Positions 44,687 through 52,179 of a stretch of DNA of 64,000 nucleotides are shown here, in pieces. This DNA is from Methylobacterium sp. J-070. Lineage in GTDB: Bacteria; Pseudomonadota; Alphaproteobacteria; Rhizobiales; Beijerinckiaceae. Each line of letters starts with the position of its first letter. Positions within the stretch are counted from its first letter, which is position 1. Location: assembly GCF_022829385.1 (NCBI RefSeq), contig NZ_JAKSXX010000246.1, positions 62,001 to 126,000 of the forward strand, given 5' to 3'. Below the pieces are notes generated by a model that was not told the origin of the DNA, did not search any database, and was given only the letters and a program-made list of their open reading frames with translations. The position numbers and the translations under genes were made by a program.

Positions 44687-45720
44687 GCGACGCGATCTCC
44701 CCGTCCGAACCCGCCGTCGTCCTGAGGGACCTGCGCGTCGCCTTCGGCAAGGTCCAGGTCGTCGACGGCGTCGATCTGACGGTCGAGCGCGGGCAGGCGC
44801 TGGCGCTGATCGGCGAATCCGGCTCCGGCAAGAGCGTGACCCTGCGGGCGATCCTGCGCCTGTTCGCCGAGGGCCGCAGCCGGATCGAAGGCGAGATCCG
44901 GGCGGCCGGCCGGGACGTGCGGGCGCTCAGCCGGCGCCAGCTCGCGGACTTCCGCGGCGGCGACGTCTCGATGATCTTCCAGGAACCGCTGCTCGCCTTC
45001 GACCCGGTCTACACGGTGGGTCAGCAGATCACCGAGGCGATCCACCGCCACGAGACGATCTCCCGGGACGAGGCCCGCAAGCGCGCCCTCGCGCTGTTCG
45101 AACGGGTCCGCATCCCGAGCCCGGATCGGCGGCTCGACAACTACCCGCACGAGATGTCGGGCGGCATGCGCCAGCGCGCCATGATCGCCCTGGCGCTCGC
45201 CTGCCGGCCGCAGGTCCTGCTGGCCGACGAGCCGACCACCGCGCTCGACGCGACGGTGCAGATCCAGGTGCTGCTGCTCCTGCGCGAATTGCAGCGCGAC
45301 CTCGGCCTGTCGATCGTCATCGTCACGCACGATCTGGGCGCCGCCGTCGAGGTCGCCGACCGGATCGCCGTGATGTACGCGGGCAAGATCGTCGAGACCG
45401 GGACCGCCCATCAGGTCGTGCTGAATCCGCACCACCCCTACACGATCGGCCTCCTGCGCAGCCGGGCGGAGGGGGCGCTGGCCAAGGGCTCCCGGCTCCA
45501 GACCATCCCGGGCAGCCCGCCCGACCTCGCGAACCGCCCCCCGGGCTGCCCGTTCGCGCCGCGCTGCTTCCTGGCGGAGGAGCGTTGCCGCCGGGAGATG
45601 CCGCCGGTGGCCGAGATCGGCCCCGGACACCGCGTGGCCTGCTGGCGCACCGAGGAGGCGTCGGCGGCCTACCGGGCCGGCCCGACCCCGGTGCGCGCCG
45701 TCGAGGCGGTCCCGGCCTGA
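44683..45720 (+). CDS. ABC transporter ATP-binding protein, DppD/OppD type
   Basis: 345 aa. Walker A GESGSGKSV, Q-loop SMIFQEPLLAFDPV, signature SGGMRQRAMIALAL, Walker B VLLADEPTTALD, H-loop IVTHDL and the C-terminal cysteine region GCPFAPRCFLAEERC are all present. The ATG overlaps the stop of the previous ATPase (ATGA). Order (DppF type before DppD type) is the reverse of the classical dpp operon. Last recognisable gene of the amide-uptake operon. Confidence 0.94.
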   Translation: MSDAISPSEPAVVLRDLRVAFGKVQVVDGVDLTVERGQALALIGESGSGKSVTLRAILRLFAEGRSRIEGEIRAAGRDVRALSRRQLADFRGGDVSMIFQEPLLAFDPVYTVGQQITEAIHRHETISRDEARKRALALFERVRIPSPDRRLDNYPHEMSGGMRQRAMIALALACRPQVLLADEPTTALDATVQIQVLLLLRELQRDLGLSIVIVTHDLGAAVEVADRIAVMYAGKIVETGTAHQVVLNPHHPYTIGLLRSRAEGALAKGSRLQTIPGSPPDLANRPPGCPFAPRCFLAEERCRREMPPVAEIGPGHRVACWRTEEASAAYRAGPTPVRAVEAVPA

Positions 45721-45808
45721 CCTCGACGGGTCGGCGTCGAGCCGTTATCGGGCTTGGCGCGGTCCCGCGGCGGCGAGCCGCGACCGGATCGGCCGCCCGG
45801 GCGTCACG

Positions 45809-47053
45809 ATGAGTCAAGTTCCCACCGAGATCCTGCTCGTCCCCCGTGGCGCGGCCGGCCATTTCCTTCCGGCTGCGCTCGGCTGGATGGGCAAGGCGAT
45901 CACCGTGACGGACCGTCCGGGCGCGGCGAATCACGTGCTCTGCCTGCCGGTGCTGGACTTCGTCCGCCTGGGCTTTGCCGAGACGGGCGGACGCCTCGAC
46001 CTGCTGGAACCCGGGGATGCCGAGAACCTCCGGTCCGGGCGCGCGGCGCTGCTCCTCGACCTGTCGAACGAGGGACCGGGCCTCCATGCCCCGACCTTCG
46101 AGGCGCTGCACCGCAATCTCGACGCGCGCGCCATCCCGCGCGACCGGGTCATCCTGGTCTCCCAGAACCGATGGCTGCGGCTGGACTACGAGCGGCTCTA
46201 CGGCGAGGGGCTGCGCTTCTGGACCTTCGAGTTCTTCCCGCTCCAGGTCGCCCTGTGGCTCGACGCGGAGGCGGGCCCGCGGCTGTTCCCGCAGCACGCG
46301 CTGGACCGCGCCGGCTACGCGCCGTTCGCGCGCAGGGCCGATCCGCCCCGGTTCCTCTGCCAGAACGCGGCCCTGCGCTGGCACCGGGTCCTGCTCTACC
46401 GCTGGTTCCAGCTCAACGGGCTCGACCGGGACGGCCTGATCTCGTTCCACGGGATCGGGGCGGACAACCCGAAGGCGGGGGGCATCGACGTCTTCCACGC
46501 GCCGCCGGAGATCGAGGCCGCCTTCGGCCCGCTCCTCGCCGATGTCGGCACCTGGATCCCGCGGCAGGCGCGGCGGATCGACCCCGACAACGGCACCGAC
46601 ATGGTCATGACCCTGGACACCCAGGCCTACGCGGGCTGCGACCTCACCGTGATCTCGGAGACCGACTTCTTCGAGCGCGGCGTCGAGCGCATCACCGAGA
46701 AGTCGCTGAAGGCCGCCGCCACCGGGCTGCCCTTCGTGACGGTCGGTGCCCCGCGCGCGGTTGCGCGGCTCTCCGAGTTGGGCTTTCACACCTTCGGCGC
46801 CCTGATCGACCATCACTACGACGTGATCGCCGACCCGTGCGAGCGCCTGCCGCAGGTGTTCCGCGCCATCGAACGGGCCTGGGCCGCCTGCAAGGGCGAC
46901 CCCGCCGGCTGGCACGGCCGGGCGCGGGAGCAGGCCGAGGCCAACGTCGCCCATGCGCGACGCGGCCTCCTGGCGCAGCTCGACCGGGTGATGGTGATGC
47001 CTCTGGTCGCGCGCCTGGCGCGCTTCGCGGAGACGGGCACCATCGAGCACTGA
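45809..47053 (+). CDS. Unrecognised 414-aa protein with glycosyltransferase-like C-terminal motif
   Basis: Soluble, no signal peptide or membrane helix. The N-terminal 200 residues match nothing recognised. Residues 285-325 read ISETDFFERGVERITEKSLKA, then AATGLPFVTVGAPRAVARLSE and LGFHTFGALIDHHYDVIAD, a motif (TEK...G.PF...G.P..L..L...GF.TF...ID..YD) seen in uncharacterised proteins near polysaccharide genes and reminiscent of GT-B donor-site loops. A transferase role is a weak inference. It starts 88 nt after the ABC operon, with a 13-nt gap to the next gene. Confidence 0.65.
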   Translation: MSQVPTEILLVPRGAAGHFLPAALGWMGKAITVTDRPGAANHVLCLPVLDFVRLGFAETGGRLDLLEPGDAENLRSGRAALLLDLSNEGPGLHAPTFEALHRNLDARAIPRDRVILVSQNRWLRLDYERLYGEGLRFWTFEFFPLQVALWLDAEAGPRLFPQHALDRAGYAPFARRADPPRFLCQNAALRWHRVLLYRWFQLNGLDRDGLISFHGIGADNPKAGGIDVFHAPPEIEAAFGPLLADVGTWIPRQARRIDPDNGTDMVMTLDTQAYAGCDLTVISETDFFERGVERITEKSLKAAATGLPFVTVGAPRAVARLSELGFHTFGALIDHHYDVIADPCERLPQVFRAIERAWAACKGDPAGWHGRAREQAEANVAHARRGLLAQLDRVMVMPLVARLARFAETGTIEH

Positions 47054-47066
47054 CCGCCGCGTCGCC

Positions 47067-47684
47067 GTGACCGGACCTCTGCCCCCACCGGATCGGTCCT
47101 GCGCGGCCTGCGGCCGTGGGCATTACCTTGCGGTGCCGTTCTGCCCGTTCTGCGGCGCCGGCCAGGCATCGCGCGCGTCCCTCGGCGCTGACACATCCCG
47201 GCCCGCGCCGCAGGGCGTCCGCCGCAATCCGATTCCGGCGTCACCCGCTTCCCCCGGGACGTGGGCGGTCGCCGACGCCGAGCCGCATCGGCCGCGTCCG
47301 GCAGCGCCGCGTGCGCCTTCGCGTCGGACCATGGCCGATCGGGCGCCTCGGCGCGGGGGCTCGCGGTTCCGTCGCGTCATCGCAATGGCGGTCTTCGTCG
47401 GCGGCCTGACCTGTCGGGCTCCGGCCCTGCGGGAGGATCCGCCCGCGGCGACGCGGCTGGCGATCGGATCCGACTGGATGCGCGTGACGCTCGCGCCGTT
47501 CCGGAGGACGCCGCTGCTGCTCTTGGCCGGCGAGGGCGCCTTCGGCCTGCGGATCGACGGGGAGCGCGTCGTGCGCGTCGGGCCGGGCGAGAGCATCACG
47601 CTCGGCACCCGGCTTCTGCGGAGCCTCGAATTGCGCGCGAGACCCCGAACCGTCGTCACGCTGACACCCGTTCCGGAGCCGTAG
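47067..47684 (+). CDS. Zinc-ribbon membrane protein, hypothetical
   Basis: 205 aa from GTG 47067. C12, C15, C26 and C29 form a zinc ribbon (CAACGRGHYLAVPFCPFCG). A 70-residue Pro/Arg/Ala-rich linker follows, then one helix at 103-118 (VIAMAVFVGGLT) and a beta-rich C-terminal domain (about 125-205) likely periplasmic. Zinc-ribbon plus one helix is a common layout in bacterial membrane proteins of unknown role. It probably shares a transcript with the preceding 414-aa gene and converges on the MocR gene. Confidence 0.6.
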   Translation: MTGPLPPPDRSCAACGRGHYLAVPFCPFCGAGQASRASLGADTSRPAPQGVRRNPIPASPASPGTWAVADAEPHRPRPAAPRAPSRRTMADRAPRRGGSRFRRVIAMAVFVGGLTCRAPALREDPPAATRLAIGSDWMRVTLAPFRRTPLLLLAGEGAFGLRIDGERVVRVGPGESITLGTRLLRSLELRARPRTVVTLTPVPEP

Positions 47685-47702
47685 GCCGCGTCGGAAGCCG
47701 CG

Positions 47703-49184
47703 TTACGCGGCGAGCCGCAGAGTCTCGGCCAAAAGCCGCATTGCCGGATCCATGGCGCGTTCCGGCACCGCCGCGTAGCCGAGCAGCAGGCCCTCCGCCG
47801 GTCGTCCGGCGTAGTAGGCCGAGAGGGCCACGGCGGAGATCCCGGCGCGTCCGAGCGCGTCCGTGGCCGCCGTATCGGTGAGCCCCGCGGGCCAGGCGGG
47901 CCCCGGCCGGGCGATGAGATGCATCCCGCCCTCCATCGGGGTGATCGCGACGAGGCCGTCGGCGATGCGGCCGGCGGCCTCGACGAGCGCCGCCTGACGC
48001 AGGGCGTAGAGACGACGCGTCCGGCGCAGGTGGCTCGCCAAGTGTCCGTCCTCGATGAAGCGGGCCAGCGCCCATTGGCCGATCACCGGCGGCGCCGGAC
48101 CGGTCTCGGTCAGGGCGTGGTGCACCGGCGCGACGAGCCCGCGCGGCAGGACGAGATAGCTGAGCCCCATGGCGGGCAGCAGCAGCTTCGAGAAGCTGCC
48201 GACGTAGATCACGCGGCCGGAGCGATCGAGGGTGCGCAGCGGCGCGAGCGGGCGTCCGGCGTACCGGTAGGCGCCGTCGTAATCGTCCTCCACGATCCAG
48301 CCCGAGCCGGTCTCCGCCCAGGAGAGCAGGTCGAGCCTGTTCTCCAGGCTCATGGCCTGCCCGAGGGGATAATGGTGGGCCGGCGTCACCACGGCGAGCC
48401 TCGCCGCGGGCGCCAGAGAGGCCGCCCGCGCAGCCGCCAGTCCGCCCGATCCGATCGGCACGGGGACGGGTCGCAGGCCCGCGGCCGCGAGCGCCTGCGC
48501 GATGCCGGGGAAGCCCGGCTCCTCGACCAGGGCGGTCTCGCCCGGGTCAAGGAGCAGCTCCGCGATCAGCCGGAGGCTCTGGCGGATGCCGGCCGTGACG
48601 ATCACCTCGTCCGCCTCGCAGACGACGCCCCGGGCCTGCCCGAGATGGGCGGCGATCGCCCCCCTGAGCGCAGGCGAGCCGCGGGGGTCTGGCCGCTCGA
48701 TCGGGCCGTGGCGCCACTCGGCCTGGAGCAGGCGCGCCCACACGGGGTACGGGAAGGCGTCGACCGCCGGGCGCCCGAGCGCGAAGGCATCCGGCACGTC
48801 CGGTCCGGCCATGAAGCGCCGCGGCGCGGCGCCGACCAGGCGGGCGCCGCGCCGCGACAGGCTCGGCGGCAACGCCGCTGCCGGCGGGTCGGCCGTCACG
48901 GCGCGCGGGACGGCATCGTCGGGAATCGTCGCGGCCACGCGCGTGGCCGAACCGATCCGCGCCGTCAGGTAACCCTCCGCGGTGAGCTGCTCCAGGGCGA
49001 GAACCACCGTGCCCCGGGCGCAGCCGAGATCCGCCGCCAGCATCCGCGACGGCGGGAGCCGGGCGCCCCGGGGCAGGCGCCGGTCCAGGATCGCGGCGCG
49101 CAGGGCCTCGCGCAGCTGGGCGTGCAGCGGCGAAGGCGAGGCGGCGTCGAGGCTGACGGACAGGGGGGGAATGGCCCGGGTCAC
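47703..49184 (-). CDS. MocR/PdxR-type GntR regulator with aminotransferase domain
   Basis: 493 aa from GTG 49184. The N-terminal winged helix (SPSPLHAQLREALRAAILDRRLPRGARLPPSRMLAADLG) is GntR. Residues 110-490 are a fold-type I aminotransferase with the PLP-site region IVEDDYDGAYRYAG and Lys in YVGSFSKLLLPAMGLSYLVLP. MocR proteins use PLP or a PLP-amine adduct as effector, e.g. PdxR, GabR, TauR. Divergent from paiB, which is the typical context for one MocR subgroup; an inverted repeat lies between them. Target and effector are not known. Confidence 0.92.
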   Translation of the reverse strand: MTRAIPPLSVSLDAASPSPLHAQLREALRAAILDRRLPRGARLPPSRMLAADLGCARGTVVLALEQLTAEGYLTARIGSATRVAATIPDDAVPRAVTADPPAAALPPSLSRRGARLVGAAPRRFMAGPDVPDAFALGRPAVDAFPYPVWARLLQAEWRHGPIERPDPRGSPALRGAIAAHLGQARGVVCEADEVIVTAGIRQSLRLIAELLLDPGETALVEEPGFPGIAQALAAAGLRPVPVPIGSGGLAAARAASLAPAARLAVVTPAHHYPLGQAMSLENRLDLLSWAETGSGWIVEDDYDGAYRYAGRPLAPLRTLDRSGRVIYVGSFSKLLLPAMGLSYLVLPRGLVAPVHHALTETGPAPPVIGQWALARFIEDGHLASHLRRTRRLYALRQAALVEAAGRIADGLVAITPMEGGMHLIARPGPAWPAGLTDTAATDALGRAGISAVALSAYYAGRPAEGLLLGYAAVPERAMDPAMRLLAETLRLAA

Positions 49185-49194
49185 GGCACGAACT

Positions 49195-49222
49195 GGTCCA
49201 GTCGGGTTTCGGAAACTGGACC
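49195..49222. promoter_or_regulatory. Operator candidate for the MocR regulator
   Basis: GGTCCAGT (49195-49202) and ACTGGACC (49215-49222) are exact inverted copies 12 nt apart, 11 nt from the regulator start and 42 nt before paiB. Placement fits MocR autoregulation and control of the divergent genes. Confidence 0.55.
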
Positions 49223-49263
49223 TTTCCCTTGGTCCGCCGGCGGGTCAATCAGCCGGTCTGACG

Positions 49264-49911
49264 ATGTCGCTCGGATCGGACCTCATGTACCAGCCGCCGC
49301 ACTTCCGGGAGGATTCGCGGGCCGCGCAGCACGCGCTGATCCGCACCCATCCCCTCGGCCTCCTGATCACGGCCGGCCCGGCCGGGCTCCTGGCAAACCC
49401 GATCCCGTTCCTGCTCGACGAGGCGGGCCCGCACGGGACGCTCCGGGCCCATCTCGCCCGGGCGAACCCGCAGGGACAGGACCTCGCCGCGGTGTCGGAA
49501 TGCCTGATCGTGTTCCAGGGACCCCAGGGCTACGTCACGCCGGGCTGGTACGCGAGCAAGCGCGCGCACGGGCGGGTGGTGCCGACCTGGAACTACGCGA
49601 CGGTCCACGCGTGGGGACGCCCGCGCGTGATCCAGGATGCGACCTGGCTGGCAGGCCAGATCGCCGATCTCACCGCCCTGCGCGAGGCGCCCCGCGCCGA
49701 GCCCTGGGCGGTCTCGGATGCGCCGGCCCCGTTCGTGGCCGCGCAGGTCCGGGCGCTGATCGGGGTAGAGATACCGATCACCCGCATCGAGGGGAAGTGG
49801 AAGATGAGCCAGAACAGGCCGGTCGAGGACCGGGACGGTGTCGTCGCGGGGTTCCGGGCGGACGGCGAGACAACGCTCGCCGACCTCGTCGCGGCGCGGA
49901 GCGGATCATGA
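49264..49911 (+). CDS. FMN-binding PaiB-like protein
   Basis: 215 aa from ATG 49264; the usual PaiB start is MYQPPHF at 49285, an equally good choice. FMN-binding split-barrel fold: MYQPPHFREDSRAAQHALIRTHPLGLLI, GYVTPGWYASKRAHGRVVPTWNYATVHAWG and RIEGKWKMSQNRP are PaiB hallmarks. Annotated as a negative transcriptional regulator from Bacillus PaiB, but the fold suggests a flavin enzyme or heme-related function. Coupled to the following acetyltransferase by ATGA; in Bacillus, paiB is also with an acetyltransferase (paiA), although of a different subgroup. Confidence 0.88.
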   Translation: MSLGSDLMYQPPHFREDSRAAQHALIRTHPLGLLITAGPAGLLANPIPFLLDEAGPHGTLRAHLARANPQGQDLAAVSECLIVFQGPQGYVTPGWYASKRAHGRVVPTWNYATVHAWGRPRVIQDATWLAGQIADLTALREAPRAEPWAVSDAPAPFVAAQVRALIGVEIPITRIEGKWKMSQNRPVEDRDGVVAGFRADGETTLADLVAARSGS

Positions 49912-50624
49912 GCATGCGCGTCGACGCCTTCGGCCAGCCGATCGGCCCGGCCCTTCCGGACTGGAGCCCGCGCCCGTTCCCGCCGCGGACGCCCATGACG
50001 GGCCGCACCTGCCGGGTCGTGCCGCTCGACGCCGCCGCCCATGCGGCGGGCCTGTTCGCCGCCTATAGCGGGGCGCCCGACCGGCGCGGCTGGACCTATC
50101 TTCCGGACGAGATGCCCGAGAGCGAGGCCGACTTCCGGACGCGGCTGGAGGCGCGGGCGGCAAGCGCGGACCCACTGTTCCACACGATCCTCGATGCCGG
50201 GAGCGGCGAGCCCCTGGGCCTCGCGTCGTACCTGCGGATCGATCCGAACAACGGCGTGATCGAGGTCGGACATCTCCATTTCGGGCCGAAGCTGCAGCGC
50301 GCCGCCGCCGCCACGGAGGCGATGGCGCTGATGATGAGCCGCGCCTTCGACGAACTCGGATACCGCCGCTACGAGTGGAAATGCGACAGCCTCAACGCCC
50401 CGTCCCGGGCGGCGGCGCTCCGCCTGGGCTTCACCTTCGAGGGCATCTTCCGCAACGCCGTCGTGGTGAAGGGGCGATCGCGCGACACCGCGTGGTTCTC
50501 GGTCACCGATGCGGAATGGCCGCTCCTGCGCGCCGGCTTCGCGGCGTGGCTCGACCCGGTCAATTTCGACGCCGACGGGCGGCAGCGGCGCGGGCTCGCG
50601 GAACTCCGTGCCGGGGCCGGGTGA
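49908..50624 (+). CDS. GNAT N-acetyltransferase (RimJ/RimL type)
   Basis: 238 aa. Starts within the paiB stop (ATGA). The acetyltransferase core at about 75-215 has ASYLRIDPNNGVIEVGHLHFGPKLQRAAAATEAMALMMSRAFDELGYRRYEWKCDSLNAPSRAAALRLGFTFEG spread over the usual beta-alpha pattern; RAAAATEA replaces the usual Q/RxxGxG/A pyrophosphate loop and thus may change acetyl-CoA binding. The close relatives act on small amines or protein N-termini. Context with MocR and PaiB suggests amine or polyamine handling (inferred). Confidence 0.85.
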   Translation: MSMRVDAFGQPIGPALPDWSPRPFPPRTPMTGRTCRVVPLDAAAHAAGLFAAYSGAPDRRGWTYLPDEMPESEADFRTRLEARAASADPLFHTILDAGSGEPLGLASYLRIDPNNGVIEVGHLHFGPKLQRAAAATEAMALMMSRAFDELGYRRYEWKCDSLNAPSRAAALRLGFTFEGIFRNAVVVKGRSRDTAWFSVTDAEWPLLRAGFAAWLDPVNFDADGRQRRGLAELRAGAG

Positions 50625-50631
50625 GGGCGGT

Positions 50632-52179
50632 TCAGGGACGGCCGACCAGGAAGGCCTCGGCGCTGCGCAGGCTCAGCGCCATGATGGTCAGGGCCGGGTT
50701 CGCCGCGAGGGAACTCGGGAAGGTCGAGCCGTCGCAGATCCACAGGTTGTCGATGTCGAAGCTGCGGCCGTAGGGATCGACCACGGCGCTGGCGCCGTCG
50801 CGCCCCATCCGGCAGGTGCCGATCGTGTGGGCGACGCGTTCCATCACCCAGATGTCCTCGGCGCCGGCGGCTTCCCACAGCTTGCGCATCACCTTCGTGG
50901 CGTGCGCGTTGAGGCGGTTCTCGTTGGTGCCGTAGCCGAAGCTGATCCGGGCCTTGGGCATGCCGTGCCGGTCGGTCTCGTCCGACAGGGTCAGCACGTT
51001 CGTGTCGCAGGGCAGGGTCTCGCCGTTGATGCCGATCCCCGCCAGCCGGTTGTAGCGGTCGAGGTAGTCGAGGAGCGGCTTCCCCCACAGGCCGCGCCCG
51101 CGCGCCACCGCGTTGCCGAACGTCACCGGCACGACCCCGAGGCTCTGGATCAGGTAGCCGCCGGCAAAATCCGCATCCGACCGCAGGAAGTCCTCGGTGA
51201 TCAGCGACGACGGATAGCCACGGTTCATCCGCACCTCGTGGGGGAAGGTGCCCCAGACCTGCGTGGCCACGTGGCCCATGTAGTTGCGTCCGACCTGATC
51301 GCTGGAATTGCCGAGCCCGAGATGCAGGAGCAGCCGCGGCGTCTCGACGGCGCCGGCGCAGAGGAACACGGCCGCGCAGCGCTGGCGCCGGTCCACGCCG
51401 CCCTGCCGGTAGACCACCGCGGTGACGCGGCCGTCGGCGCCGCGTTCCAGGCCGTGCACGAACGCCTCGGCCCGGATCTCCGCACCGTGGGTCAGGGCCA
51501 GCGGCAGGTAGGTCACGTCCATGCTCGCCTTGGCGCCGGTGCGGCAGCCCTGGTGGCAGAAGCCGCAGTTGATGCAGGCGTTGCGCCGCGGTCCGCCCGC
51601 GGAGTCGAAATCCCGCGACACCACGGCCGCCGGGGCATCGGCCCAGCGGATCCCGAGTGCGTCGCAGGCGCCGGCCATGATCTGCGCCGGGCCGTTGCGC
51701 GGCACCGGCGGGAGCGGGTAGCGCCGGTCGGGATCCCAGGGATAGGCCTGCGCCCCCGAGACGCCGAGGAAGCCTTCGACCCGCTCGTAGAACGGGACAA
51801 GCTCCTCGTAGGTCAGCGGCCAGTCGACGCCCTCGCCGGTCTCCGTCCGGAGCCGCAGGTCGCGGGCGTCGGCGCGGGGCACGAAGGCGCCCCAGTGGAG
51901 GGTCGAGCCGCCGACTCCGGTGCCGCTGTTGTTGGCGCCGAAGGCCTCGGGCGTCGGGCCGCCGCTCAGGCGTTCCTCGGTCCAGTAGATCTCGTCGGCG
52001 AGCGTCTCGTCGAAGGCGAAGCGCTCCGGCGTGAAATTCGGTCCCGCCTCCAGGGCCACGACCTTCAGGCCGGCCGCGGCGAGGCGCGCCAGCAGGGGGG
52101 CACCGCCGGCTCCGGTGCCCACGACGACAGCATCGACGACATCCTCGTCGCGGTGGGCGCGCATGCCGTCGAAGTTCAT
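50632..52179 (-). CDS. GMC family oxidoreductase
   Basis: 515 aa. FAD-dependent dehydrogenase of the glucose-methanol-choline family. Rossmann motif GTGAGG at 21-26 with ALEAG; GTGVGGSTLHWGAF; C-terminal HTIGTCRMG with active-site His and NPALTIMALSLRSAE. A cysteine set C202-x2-C-x2-C-x3-C (CINCGFCHQGC) is present, as in periplasmic gluconate and sorbitol-type dehydrogenases, where it may bind an iron-sulfur cluster. No signal peptide is evident. The ATG at 52179 overlaps the stop of the fusion gene upstream (ATGA), which encodes its probable partner. Substrate unknown. Confidence 0.92.
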   Translation of the reverse strand: MNFDGMRAHRDEDVVDAVVVGTGAGGAPLLARLAAAGLKVVALEAGPNFTPERFAFDETLADEIYWTEERLSGGPTPEAFGANNSGTGVGGSTLHWGAFVPRADARDLRLRTETGEGVDWPLTYEELVPFYERVEGFLGVSGAQAYPWDPDRRYPLPPVPRNGPAQIMAGACDALGIRWADAPAAVVSRDFDSAGGPRRNACINCGFCHQGCRTGAKASMDVTYLPLALTHGAEIRAEAFVHGLERGADGRVTAVVYRQGGVDRRQRCAAVFLCAGAVETPRLLLHLGLGNSSDQVGRNYMGHVATQVWGTFPHEVRMNRGYPSSLITEDFLRSDADFAGGYLIQSLGVVPVTFGNAVARGRGLWGKPLLDYLDRYNRLAGIGINGETLPCDTNVLTLSDETDRHGMPKARISFGYGTNENRLNAHATKVMRKLWEAAGAEDIWVMERVAHTIGTCRMGRDGASAVVDPYGRSFDIDNLWICDGSTFPSSLAANPALTIMALSLRSAEAFLVGRP

